Below are positions 11,501 through 23,986 of a DNA stretch of 64,000 bases, in pieces. The first letter of the stretch is position 1; each line of letters opens with the position of its first letter. A program made the position numbers and the translations under genes. This DNA is from Gonium pectorale (Eukaryota; Chlorophyta; Chlorophyceae; Chlamydomonadales; Volvocaceae): assembly GCA_001584585.1 (NCBI GenBank), contig LSYV01000004.1:3430048-3494047 (forward strand). The letters are read 5' to 3'. Below the pieces are notes generated by a model, which was not told the DNA's origin, did not search any database, and saw only the letters and a program-made list of their open reading frames with translations.

Positions 11501-14500
11501 TTGTAGTGCTATGTCGGAGGTCCCACACAGATGCGCACACTGCACACGGCGCGCACACGAGTGGATCTCTCGAGACGGAGCTCGGCGCGGCCATGACACT
11601 TATAATCCCTCATGGCATGCTCTTGTTCAAGTGTAGTAGTGGTGGCCGAACTCATCGGGCCTTATACTGGATACAATTTTGTAGCAAAAAGGCCTCTTGA
11701 GATGCTCGGGTTCAGCCCCTCCAGGATTATATGCTTGGAGCGCGGAGGGGCATGTCGCATGTGTGCGCCTGGCAATACTGCATCAAGTCCGCGTGTCACG
11801 TCAACAGGACGAGGGCGCCATGGCGGGGTGCGGTCCAATAGCTGCTGAACACCCTTAGTGGAAGCAACTGGCTGTTCGTGCGTACCTGTGGCCCGCCCAC
11901 GTTAGCCGACACGGTGACACGGAGAACTTCCCGTGGCCGCAGCGGCCTCGATGGTAGGGCCACTAGTAGAGAGGTGGTGTTAGCGGCCAGCGCTGCCGAA
12001 GCAGCTTCACCGCTGATGAGGCTGATGAGAGCTCCCTGGGTGCTCGCCACGAGCGTAAGCCTGCAAACGCATACAGAGTTTGTTGAACCCAACGCGAACC
12101 AGCAATGGCCCGTGACAACGCAGCCTCACGAACCCTCACCCTTGGTATACCTCCACAACCAACGTCGCTGAAGCGGTGCCGGGAGGTGGCGGGAAAGCCG
12201 ATAGCGGCACATCCACGCTGCAGGCACCAATTCCGCCCAACAGCTCGACCAACATACTGTTGCCGCCGTTACCGGTCGCCACCCCATCCGTGCCCACGAT
12301 ATCACAGTCGGAAAGGGCCACGCGTCCGTCGCTGCTGCTGGCCAGCGTGGTTCGTAGACTGGGCACCACACGCAGCCCTTCCGTGCTGACGGCGGTGCGC
12401 TGGCTTACGTCGCGAAGCTGGAAGGCAAAGCGCAGCACCCGGCCAGGGTCGGTGGCCGACGCAGAGGCGGCTGCGGGCGAAGTGGCTTCCAAGTACAGCA
12501 CTGGCGTCTGCAGCACGACCTGGACTTGCGCCGGTAGCGGCCTGTAGGAACACAAGGGAATGCCGCTTCCTGGAGGTAGTGACTCGGCCTATCATGGGGC
12601 ACGCAAACTGCTGGCAATTGAATGTGCAGGTGATGTGCATCATCAACCTTGCTCCGTCGTCATGCTCCTGGTCCGTGCATGGCCCCAATTTAGCATGACC
12701 ACCCACCTGATTGCTTTGTAGGATAGCTGCCCCAGCTGGGTGCCCTCCAACGACGCCACGATGGTTCCGTTGCTTCCCGTGCCGCTGGCTGCACCACCAA
12801 CCATAAGGTACTCCCGCACCCAGGCAGAGGTGGTGCTGACGCTGGCAGCAGAACCGCTGGTGCTGCCGCCACTGGTGTCAAGCGCCAGGCGACCCACCGG
12901 CCAGCCATAGCTGCCCGGTGCTAGAACGGCGGCGATAGGCAGATACTGCAGCCGGGCCTCTGGCGAGCAGGTGCTGTTCGGGCTTGATAGGACGACTCGA
13001 GTTGCCCTGCTCCGGTTGTTACCATGAGGAAGGGACGGGAGGATGGAACCGGAGAGCCACACGGACGAAACGGAGAGTTACGGACAAAGCGTCGTCACTG
13101 AGAGGCATAAAGCTGGATACGCCGTACCTTGCTACGTTGCTGTAGTTGGGCTGCCGGTTGGGGAACGTGCCCTCCAGATCCTCAGCTACCGCCCAGATCT
13201 GGTATGAGGAACCGCCGGCAACGCACAGAGTCACTGAGGCGCCGGCCAAGGCCGCATTGAGGCTGAAGCGGCCGCTGAAGTTGGCGGCGCCCGCGGGGTA
13301 TGACGAAGGTTGCAGCAGCTGCTGGGTGGTGGGCACCGGCGCACCGCTGCGCACTGCCATGTAGTACAACGTGCCGGGTTTTGTGGTGTTAGCGGCGATG
13401 GTGAAACGGTTGCCCGTGGCGGCGACGGTGGCGGTGAGGTTCAGGATAGCCGGCGGCGAGGAGTCGTATGTCCGAACGGCAGCTATGGTGGTGACGGCGG
13501 CCTGCTGGTTGCCATTGATATCACGTGCGACCATATGGATGTCGTACACCTGACCGGGTTTGAGACCGTTGGCCTGCCACGTGGTGAGCGCGCCGGGGCC
13601 CGCGCTGGGGGCATAGGACAGAGTGCCCGCCAAGGTGGAGCTGGTGTTCGCCGCCGCGATGACCACGGCGGAGGCGTTGGGCGCGGGGAACCCCGAGGGC
13701 AAAACCGTCCACATAATCACGGAGCGCTCGTTGAGGCTGACGTTCACAGCCACCGCCGTATCAGCCACACCGCCCGCTGAGTAGCTCAGAAACAAGGGCG
13801 GCGTGATGTCCGGCGCCGTGAGCTGCGTCAGGACCGTGGGCCGGGGCTGCAGGTTGCCAGATGAGTCCGCAGCGACTGCGGAAAGGCTGTAGTTGCGGCC
13901 TGACGCGAGGGCGCTCAGCAGTAGAGTCTCAGAACCAGAGGCGTTGAAGTACATGGAGCCCACACGCAGAACGCCCGCCGGTGGGGCGGTAAGGTTCATG
14001 GCGGACAGGCCCGCTGAGGTGAAGTTCATTGCGCTCGGACCGGCAATCTGAAGCGCAATGAAGGCGGTGCCGGCCTCGCTGAGGCTGAAGTTGAGGCTTA
14101 GATGGCACATGTATGTGAGCCTGCGGATAGTGGGGTTCGCCAGCGGAGGTCCATCGAGTAGCGATATGTATATGGGAAGCAGGGATAGAGTCCGTGGCTC
14201 TTCAGAGTCGGAGCACAGACGAGTGGCAGCTGCGGGAGCTTACACAGCGCCGCGCGACGAGGACAGTCAGGCAAACAGAGGCTTCCATGCGCCTTGCCTG
14301 CCCGACTTGCCTGTCACAGGTGAAGGTCCCATCCGCGCCGGGCACAATGGAAATCTCCATGATCGGCGGCGTGCGGTCAGCCGTCTGGAACGCCAACCGC
14401 TGGGCTGTGGCCTGGCGGTTGCGAAGCGGAGATGCGTCCTGGGCGACCAGGCACAGCGTGTAGGGTGTGCCGTCGCTGAGTCTAGCAACCCTAGCGCTCC

Positions 14501-17500
14501 CCGGGGCGTTACCGGCCGTCAGGGCAATGCTGCCGTTGGCAACCGCCGCAGCCGGCATGGCGGCGACAGCATCGGTGGCTTGGAAGAGCTGCATTTCGAG
14601 CAAGGGCAAGGGCGGAGTCAGTACAGTTAGGCCAGCTGATCATCCTGTTGCGCAGTCACAACAGAAGCGGAGCGGAATAGCGATGATGTAAGCGCTGGCG
14701 GCACAGCTCATTAGTGCCGAACGCCTCCGACCAAGAGTTATCACCGAGCCCAACCAGCGCACGGGGACTAATCGGGAAAGCCAAGTACGCCCTTCAGCAC
14801 CTACCGTTGCCGCAGCCGGGCACGTGGTGTTTCCAGTCAGGCAGAACCAGAACACGGTGGCCGGCTCATCCAACCGAACAGTTATGTTTGCGTCGTACGC
14901 CCCGGGCACGACCGACGCTGCCAGCCATTGCGGTGGCACGTTGTCCTCCGTACGAGCAGAGACGTTTGTAGTTGCCGGCTGGATATTTCCCGCAATATCT
15001 CGGGCCATTAGGGTCACAGTGTAGTTGGTCTTGGGCAAGATTGACGCGTCATTGAAAGGCAGTGTACATGAGGCAGAAGAATTGTTCTGCCCCGTGCCTT
15101 CCACTGAGCCGCTGGCGGCGACGCAGCTGACCATTTGGACGACGGGCCCCTGCGAGCGTGGATGACGGATGGGTCAACGAGGCAGGGTTCGTCGGTTCCA
15201 GAGCTAATTGTTTCATGCATCCATGCAGATGGATGCTTGAGACACGTATGATAGACATAACACTGCACACTGGCGGCATAGGCACACCTGGGCGATCGGC
15301 GGCCAGGTGGTTGGCGTTGCCAACGTAAAATTGCCGGCGTTCGCAGCCGTGTAGAGAAAGCCGACGACCGAGCCAGGTTCCGACAGCGTAACGGACAGGT
15401 TGACGTTGCGAAACGAAGGGCGGACATCCACGGCCATGATGGAGGGTGGCCGTAGGTCCACGGTCCGCAGTGCAGAGCTGTAAGCTCTCCGGTTACTGTG
15501 GTGGCGAGAAGAGTGCGGCGGCTTGCATTGATGATATGACAAAGGGGCCTCATAGGACAGTGGTGATTAATTGGCAGGTAGCAGCAAGATGGGCTGTGTA
15601 ATACGGTGCGGGCTGATGAGGGGTTATGATGTTGAAGGGCTTATGGTGGTAACTGGTGTGCGCATACAGCGCGTACGGCCGTGACCATGGACTCACCCTG
15701 AGGTATCCTCGGCGATGACCCTCACGGTGTAGGTGGTGTCGTTGTCGAGGCCGCTTACGACCACGGCGCTGGGGCTGGCCTGCACATTCGCCAGCACGAC
15801 GCACCGGACAGGAACCGCCAAGACCTCGCTCGCAGGGTCCAGGAAGCCCGCAGTAACCTGCACGACGGCAATCCACGTCACGCAGTTGGTAGCTGCCCTG
15901 TGAGCAGCTACACACATCTGCGAGGATACCCAAGGCAACGCAGATCTCTGCTCCCGGCACCGACAGCTACAGGCGCTTTGCAGGGCAGAGACGAACGCGA
16001 CCCACCGCGGTTGGGTCGCATGAAATAGTGCGTGGACCCGCCGGCGTGAACACCTGCACTGCTGGCACTGGGTCCAGGGCCAGCAGTGACCCCGTCGCGT
16101 CAGTGCTCTGCGCTTGCTGCAGGTTGCGCTGCGGGCCGTTGCGCCCCGGCAGCGCCGAAAATGAGCTTCTGCCTGCTGGCCCAGAGGCTAGGTCGAGGTC
16201 GGGCCCATTCGTAGAAAGCAGCACACGGCCCAAGAGCCTCCTGCCCCGAGCCGCCGACACTGTCTGCTCCTGGAACGGTGTGGCGCTACCCGCGGAGGGC
16301 CCCTGGCGAATGCAGCAGGATACATAGGGCGGAGCATAGTTAGCAAGGTAAGTACCTCAGCAGAAGCGTGATAAGACACTGCAAGATGGCAGCAACGCAG
16401 TCTCCCAGAGAAGAGGATACCGGGTGCAGCAAGCCTTCCCAAGCTGTTGCTTTCGTGCCTGAAACGGGACAGTGAGAGGCTTGGCGACCATGACGTATGC
16501 CAGCCCCGACGTGTCCAGCTGCAGGCCGCTCAGTTGGAAGCCGCCAGGCGTGATGCTGCCGGGCGCCACCACTGTGCTGGACGCTAGCCGCGGCGCTGTC
16601 GTATCCGCAGCCGTGGTCACTGTGCCCGCGGGCACCGGGCCGGTCGTTGCGCCTGAGCCGTCCAGAGCAGTGGCGGAAACAAAGACCTGGTGAAGGTAGG
16701 GCGGAGGATGCGCCTTCATGCCAACGCCATGCATAAGCAAGAGTGCAGTGTGGCAATTTTAAGCTTCCCGCTGTGTACGGATGAGGCCGCTGAAGATGGA
16801 TGTGGGCGCAGCAAGATGGGACGAGGGCGGTGCGGGGATGTGAGGCAATGCCAGTCTTGTCGACTGGCAACCAACATGCCAACATGACGGGGCCTGACCC
16901 AGGCAATCAATCCCTTGGCGCAGGAACGCTGGTCGGCACCTCGAGCCCAGTCCAGGTACCGCCGGACCGTATATTCACCTACCGACCTTGTATGTGGTGC
17001 CAGGCACCAGCGCCGAGGGCCCGACGCTGCATGTGCTGCCCTGGCACGGCGCCGGTGCCGTGCAGTTGCACCCGTTGGTCCCGCAGACACAGCTTACGCC
17101 ACTGGCGGCCAGCGCATTGCCGTCCACGTTGACTCGGTGCAGCAGGCCCACCCTCGTGATGTTCACCGCTCCCGCCGCCACAATGCCGCCAACACCCACC
17201 ACGCTCGGCAGTGGCGCCGATTGCATTGCCAAGACCTGCCCCACCGCGGGGTCAGGCGGTGCGTAGGACACGAACACGTCATCCGCCTGAGCGTAGAGCG
17301 TCGAATACATGACAACGTATCGTAAGAGTCCTGGGCTGGAAAGTGCCAGGGAGATGCCCACGGAGGATTGGCCCGTTGCAGACGCGGACGGTGCTAGCGT
17401 GAAGTTCGGCGCGTTGCCGGAGGGAACAGGCGACCCGGGGAGCGGCGAGCTTGCTGCTGGCGCGGACGAGGGCGGCAGGGGCGAGCTTGAGGGTCCAGCG

Positions 17501-19960
17501 CTGGGGTATGCCGTGTAGTTGGTGGCGCTGCCCGACGGCGACGTGGTGACCTGTGACAGGCGATGTGGGTGAAGAGGAGGGTTGCAGTTAGCCCTAAAGG
17601 ATGCCGCAAGCGGTAAGGCGCAAGCTGCACTCGGTCGCGCACTTCCAGGGCACCCACCCACCGGCAGCTGAAACACTTCTTCACTGTTGGTGAACGCGAC
17701 CAGCAGGGTGTAGGAGCTGCTCGGTTGCACATCCGGACAGAGGCTGCACCTTCCGGGCAGCGACCCCGGCACGCCGCACGCCGCCCCTGCCGCGGTCCCC
17801 TGACTGCTGGCAGCAGCAGCCGACACAGGAAACGTAAAGCTTTGGCTCTGGACAGCCATGCGCTCCCCGCACGCCACCGCCATGCCATGCAGCGGCGACA
17901 GCGCGGGGCCCTGAAGCAGGGCGCGCACGTCACCCGCTGTGATGGTGCGGTTAGACAGTAGCATGGTGACAGCGGGGACGAGCGCGTAGAAGGCCGATGC
18001 GCCTTGGGTCATGTTTACGGTGAAGGTTAGGCCATTGGGCCACAGGGCCGTGACTGCGGGCCCCGGCGGCACGTAGCTTGGCGCTGCTGTTGCGGTCGCG
18101 TGCGATGGTGACCTGCTGCCTAGCAGCCCCGCCAGGAGCCCAACGGAGAGGATGAGGAGCAGTAGGAAGGCCAGGCCCAGCCACAACGTGGTGCGCCGCT
18201 TGTAGGCGCTGTGGACGTTAGCCCACCACCTGCAGCGATAACGCGAGGGAGGGACGCACTGTGCGTGAGAGTGTTTAAACGTGTTTCAATAAGGCAAGAC
18301 GGGAAGCTGCTTGCCGAGCTGACTTCACAGGGAGACACAAGCTGAGGAGCTGGGCAGTCAACAGCGCCGCAGAGGTCCACTGCCAAATTTACTTATAAAA
18401 TGGCCGAGCGGGGTTTAACAAAGGCGGCATGACCAGCGCCACGGCCGCCGTCTTCGCCAGGGAGGGCGCGGCCGTCGCCATCCTGCACTCCGCGCTCCCG
18501 CGCCGCTGCTTCCACCGACTGGGCGACGGCGGGCTAGGTAGGTTTAGAGGCGGCGGCGCCGGCGACTCCTCCTTGGCCGCGGCCAACTTTGTCCTGCGGA
18601 GGCGCCGCAGCTCGGTGTCCTGCTGGGCTATGCTGGCCTGCAATGTGCGGATCTCCTCCTGCCGAAAACATAGAAAGGGGGGCGGGAGAGGTTCGTTTTG
18701 CCAATGGCATGTCCTCACACATCCCACGAAGTAACATAGATTAACGCCCTTAGAACGGCCTCGGGGCACTATTTATGTAGAGATCCTTCCGGACCTGAGG
18801 ATGGCATACAAAGAGAGTCACGTGCCTGGTCTTGGTCGTACAGCCGCTTGAAGAACTCGTACAGGTTGCTCATTTGATCCATGATGCGCTGCTCCATCTC
18901 CTTATCCCCGATGCCTAGGCTCTGTATGATCGGCTCTATGATGACATCCTCCTGCGTTGGGGGGTTACATTTCAGCGAAAGCGGCGGATGACTTCATGGC
19001 AGCACGGGTAGGGCATACATTCGGACGCGCCACGATAAGGACTTGCGTAGAAGCCGACAGGGCGCTTCCCGGGGGAAGGCATCCCCTGCTTCAAGGCAGT
19101 ATTGAGCCCTCAGGTCAGTCTCTGACTCGCACGGCAGCCGGATAGCGCCATGGACATCTTACAGCTCACCTCGACCTGTACGTCCCGTGGGACTGTATAC
19201 ACCTGCGGTGATTTAGCAGCGGCATTTGTGCCGACGTGGCAGCACGGGAGCGCAAATTAAGATTAACTTTCGTAAGGTGCAACTCCGTTCGCTCACGGAG
19301 CTGACTGGAAGTGGTGGCGGACGGGGATTCAGGTGTGGACACCGCAGGTGCCAAAGCGTTTTTCCGTAGTAGAATCAACAGCGGCAACTGAAAGAGGCAA
19401 GAGGGCACACAAGAACGCTTGACGGAACGCACTTTGAGGTAGTCGGGCATGCGACCCGCTGTACAAGCTGAGCTGAACGAGTCGTGGGTGAATCGGCTGC
19501 CCGCGACGCTGGGCGCGCTCGTGCCACCCCAAGACGTCCCCGACTGATGCCCTCCGCCTGCGCTGCTGTCCCAACCAGCATGGCTGCTGACTCCTCCCGC
19601 AGAAGTGCCGGCCTGGCTGCTGTTGCGGGTTATCCAGGTGGCCTCCAGCTCCCGCGGCTGTGTAGGACCCAGCTGCGCCAGCTGCGCCCTAGGCGGGCGG
19701 GCTATGGGCGGGAGCCCGGACCTGGCCGGCGACGCCCGGGAAAGCCCAGAAGCATGCCGTCCATCCATACCGCCATCGTGCTTTGTGGGCGTTGCCGTAA
19801 CGTCCTCGTCCAGGGCCGCCCCCATGCGAGCGCCTGACGGCCCAGCTTCCCTCCGAGCTGAAGAGCCGCTCCTGCCATCTGGAGGCCGCAATAGGAACCC
19901 AGGCGAGCTGTCGTGGCCGCTGCTTCCTAAATTGTTATGCGGCGTTCCACCAGCTTTCAT
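5515..19960 (-). CDS. Giant type II membrane protein with Ig/FN3-like ectodomain repeats
   Basis: My model has 29 exons (about 9,294 nt, 3,097 aa): 19960-19433, 18951-18826, 18658-18393, 18229-17662, 17550-16987, 16686-16459, 16302-16006, 15917-15697, 15477-15288, 15149-14805, 14588-14311, 14120-13128, 13006-12707, 12541-12140, 12060-11886, 11465-11281, 11076-10773, 10536-10309, 10226-10105, 10077-9699, 9482-9282, 9105-8808, 8691-8452, 8349-8015, 7829-7424, 7186-6993, 6804-6693, 6504-6043, 5861-5515. All phases close. Residues ~1-310 are cytoplasmic: Ser/Gly/Pro-rich, a helical stretch (IGDKEMEQRIMDQM), then a coiled coil (IRTLQASIAQQDTELRRLRR). One membrane helix (LGLAFLLLLILSVGL) follows a basic YKRR. 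The ectodomain has many NxS/T sites and repeats opening D-x-(T/S)-(P/A)-P, plus Big2-like units (AVFSDGAVMPV). The C-terminus has no second helix. A cell-surface or matrix adhesion role is inferred only. The boundaries of exons 6/7 and 23 are the least certain. Confidence 0.8.
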
Positions 19961-20731
19961 GGCTTGGTGCGACGAGTCAACGAGTGAGCTTCATGCTTTC
20001 GAGCTGTCGATGGTCATATAAGCAGACCGGGTTCATCTCGTCGTGATAAACGTGAGATAGAGTCTCGAAAGCTCGGAATTGGGGTTGCCTTCAAGTCGAC
20101 AGTCACGTCCAGAACGGTGTCAGCTCGAAAAGTTTAGTCAGGTCAGTAACACAGGGTATGTGCAGTCTGAAGGAAGCTGGGGCTGCTACATTCAGCTGGA
20201 ACCGGCGGTTGTGCCGTTGACCGTTGACCGATGCATGGCTTCGTCCAGCGGTGGAGACTGGAGAGTCTGGACACTCTGGACAACATCAGATCCATCGAAA
20301 GTTTATTTTAGGTTGGGCAGGTTACATGTTTGATGCGTCAGTATCTGCCTGAGGATTCATTTCGAGGAGTGTATGGGCATGCAGGGCATGGAGCAGTGCG
20401 AATTGATGCAGGTATCGGTGGTATATGCACCAAGCCGCCTAGAGCGCATCAAGGGTGGCCACTGTTGATTGCCCACGGCTCGCATGGGACTGGCCCCACC
20501 CGACCAATCCAACTTTACGAAACATGCAGAGCACAGTGAAGTATCAGGTGAATCATCTTGTGTCCTGAAAGGCCTGGAGTCTCTAACTCGCTGAAAAGCA
20601 CGGTTCTCGTTCCTTGGGTCCGACAAAATTCACGCCTAGCATGGGACCGTTCAAGGCCTTGTCATTGTAGGTTACCAATACGGTACCATTCTGGCTCGTT
20701 GCTGATCATCTAGCAAACAGGCGCACGATCG
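19961..20731. other. Divergent intergenic region between giant surface protein and cupin
   Basis: This lies between the ATG of the minus-strand giant gene (19960) and the proposed start of the plus-strand cupin. It should contain both 5' UTRs and promoters. No repeat or further gene is supported. Confidence 0.35.
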
Positions 20732-21848
20732 ATGACCAGTCTGCGCGCCCCTGCGCGCCAACCACTCGGCCCTTGTATAATGACAACGTATCAAGGCTGC
20801 AAACAGGCTCCCTCTTTCTATGCAGGTTTCTCTTTTTTCAAACACGGACGCCGGCCGGCTCGTGGCCATACAGCAGACCCCAGACATCTAAGCCTTAGAC
20901 AACGGGGTCTAGAGCCCTTACTATGCTTCCTTTGCGTGGCCCTGCTGTCCCAGATGGCTGGACGGGTAAGCAGTTGTGTAGCCAGCCGACCGTGCCTGCT
21001 GACCGTGGGTCCGGCATGCTCGGGCATGCATGCAATGCCGGTCACCGACCTCCCCTGATGCTGTCCGTCAATCTGCGATTTTGATATGCCGGAGCTTTTT
21101 ATGCTGGAGCTGGAGGATATTCATCCGGAATGAACCCTGTGCACAGCCCTGCTCGCCGGCGCGCGGAAGCCCTGCATGGCATCGGATATCCAAAGCTTCC
21201 ACGGGCCCGCGGCCCAAGTTTGATGCGTGGACTGCCCTTTCCGGGACACTTTCCCACCGCTTTGCGAACAGGTTCCCCCCTTCACCTGCCCTGGCCCCAC
21301 AGGCGGCGGCTGGAGCCGTGTTCCAGCAGGCTCAACCTATCTTTGCTCGCCCTGAAGACTACATAATAATCTTCAGCCCCATCACGCCGCCCAACAACCC
21401 CGGCGCTACCATACGCGCGGGCCTAACGCCGTTCAACGCGACCACTCTCCAAATGAGGCTGGTGAAGATTCAACCGTGTGGATACATCTCGGCCCACATC
21501 CACCCGCCGGGCACGGAGCACGGCTACGTTATAAGCGGCGCAATTGAATTCGGGATGTTTCTAGAGAATGGCACGCGCCTCGCAGTGACCTCCGAGGCGG
21601 GCCAGGGCGTGATCGTACCCCAAGGCACCGTGCACTTTGCGCGCAACGCTGTGTGCACACCTTCAGATATAGTCGTAATCTTTGACCACCCGGATCCTGG
21701 GGTTGTGTACGTGGGCGCGGCGCTTGTGGGCTTCCCCAGGACGTTCCTGAATGCAGCATTTGTGGGCCGCTTCCCGTCTGCTACCGCTGGCGACCAGTTC
21801 CTGGACGACGAGGCTTGTAGCTGCAGGCCGAAGGACAGGAAGGTGTAG
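20732..21848 (+). CDS. Germin-like cupin-domain protein, probably secreted
   Basis: Proposed exons are 20732-20965 and 21303-21848 (780 nt, 259 aa). The splice (GACGG/GTAAG to CCCACAG) is in phase. The second exon is a complete cupin barrel: box 1 AHIHPPGTEHGYVISG matches the germin pattern with two His and a Glu as metal ligands, and box 2 GQGVIVPQGTVHFARN supplies the third His. Germins bind Mn, and some are oxalate oxidases or superoxide dismutases; the activity here is not predictable. The first exon ends in a hydrophobic stretch (LLCFLCVALLSQMAG) that looks like a secretion signal but lies ~60 residues from the ATG. The true start may therefore be in a missed 5' exon. The C-terminus (DDEACSCRPKDRKV) is charged and Cys-containing. 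Confidence 0.75.
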
Positions 21849-23986
21849 TGCCGCCGATCGGAGGGCTCTGAACCGCACAGGACAACGAATACCGGATCCA
21901 AACCGTCGCCCGTGGACCAGCGCTGTATTGTGCTGTATGTGTTTATGATGTTGCGCAGCATACAATTGTACGGGCTGTCGCCAAGCGAGGACGACGGTTT
22001 CAAGAAAGCACGTATCGTAAATTTTGCGAGGCCCTTGCTAACACGAGAGCCGCAGTCAGCTGCTCTCCGGGATGTGGCATTATTGGCGTACACATGTATC
22101 CGCCCGGACGCCTCGGAATACCTGTCCGGGACCCATTGCACGCAGATGCAAGCCCTCACGGGGACAGGTGCACACAGAACCGGCAGGGTGCGTGCGCTGC
22201 AACTCACTGCAGCTAGGTGATGATAGCGTTACACGGGCATCCGGCGCGCGCACAGGTGCCAGGAGTCAGTGCGGAGGGCTCCCCAGGAAGGTTTCCGGCA
22301 GCAGCGTGCCTGCGCTCCTTTTCAGGTGGCAGCGTGCGCTGCTGGGGCCTAGCCAGCCCCAGCCCATGCCTTCCACAGCCCTGCCGGCGAAGCGCCCATT
22401 TTCTTCTTCACTCCTTTCGTCCGCAACGAAGGCCACGGCACCCCTTTACAGATGGGCCCTGCCCTCGCGGCTTTGCTGTCCAGGCAGGCGGACTTTTGTG
22501 GCGGAAGTTTGCGGAACGGACGTGGACAACGCTGCTGCTTTGCCCGGGAGGGCCTGTCTGCCTGTCTCGTCCGCCTGCCTTGTTCGGTTCCCGGCGCGGG
22601 GCGCCCTACTGGAAACGTCACACCTTCGGGTGTGTATGACCGTAGAGGTAGCCTCCCTGTTTCGGCTTCTACACAGAATTATTTTTGACGTGGCGCTTAC
22701 GCTGGACATGCTCGCGGGCTTTTGGGCTACGCTCGCGCGCCTGCTGTGGCGCATACTGCGTGCCCACGGAGTCGCTCCTGTTGCTCTGACGGCTTGCGCA
22801 GAACGACTTTGCGGGCTTCCCCGCATCCGTTGCTCATGCACAACGCCAAATACTATGCGGTGTCCCCGTGGAACGCTCATGTATGGCGACAGTTCTTGAT
22901 GCGACCTCGGTTCATGGCCCGTCCCCTGCGTGAGCCCAGGGGCCTGACCAGGGGCCACCCTGGGCCTGTCCCTGGGGGCCACCGTCCATTATCTTGCGGC
23001 TTTGTGAGTATATGTTGCCATGTATTCTTTTTTTATTTGCGCCCGGACGTGCATTTATTTGATCAGGGGTTTGCGGCGCTGGAGGTTGCTGCAGCGCTGG
23101 AACAGAGCCGGCTCTGCGCTGGAAGAAGCGTCTGCTACTGCGTGACGTTTTATTACGGAATGTTACGCCGTCTGACACTAGAGATTTACCGGTAGCTTCA
23201 GTCAATTGACTTTCGATGAGAGTAATAAAAATTATATGACTCAGCGCTGAGGCACTTGGCACTGAGGCGGGGCAGTGGGCTCTTGCAACTGTGATAGCTG
23301 AGGGCTTTAACCGTCACCCTCGACCTCCATGCAATTCGATAAGGACACGTCAAAGGTCTCCGTCCAGCGAGCCAAGCAGCACAGCGAAGTGAGCAACATA
23401 CAATACTGTGGCGCAGCGCAGATACCTTGAGTAACGAGCTCACGACGTAACAGCGCACGGTGTCAGCGTTTTGGTGCCCATTTCCTGAACAAAACTGACC
23501 ATGACAAGACCAACTGCGTCCAGCCCCCTGGGGGTCCTGTCATCTGCCCATCTCGCTTATACACCACTGCCTTGAAGGAGCCGCAGCACACATGCATACA
23601 TCTCCAAGCGCCCTCCGGACAGCCATATTTAGACCTGCCTGATACAAAGAAGCTCCACTAAGCAACAATGCAAAGTGAAGGGCAATGTGGGTGCCGTTGG
23701 TAAGTCAGGTGAAACCAGGCAAACCGCCATCGCTGCGCATGGTAACGACTGATCTACATCTGGGGCCGAAGGGACATGCGCGGTAGGCAATAGGCACGAT
23801 CTAAAGCGGGTCATGCGACGAGGCAGTGCAGGCCCAGCAGTCGCTTCCGTGCATATCCCCTACTGCAGCACCACGGACAACCCTAACAGGTCCAAGATAC
23901 TGGACTTATCCATGTCCAGAGGAGACGCACATGCACAGTGCGATTGTCAGGCATAATGCTAGTTCAACCGCTTGCTAGCTACCACG
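21849..23986. other. Intergenic region between cupin and VWKA-like gene A
   Basis: It contains the 3' flanks of both neighbours. An open plus-strand frame (22072-22899) includes a hydrophobic Leu/Ala stretch but has no recognisable domain and no clear splice context, so I do not call it. Around 22919-22985 there is a cluster of short inverted CCAGGGGCC/GGCCACCCTGG words. The segment near 23220-23245 is AT-rich. Confidence 0.35.

Noticed and set aside
22072..22899. 275-codon plus-strand frame with a hydrophobic stretch
   Set aside because: The hydrophobic part is not organised like a signal or membrane helix set, there is no family similarity, and the frame lies in the 3' flank of the cupin gene.
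22919..22985. Possible RNA hairpin or terminator from inverted GGCC words
   Set aside because: The words are short and irregular; no single stable stem or conserved RNA fold could be argued by eye.
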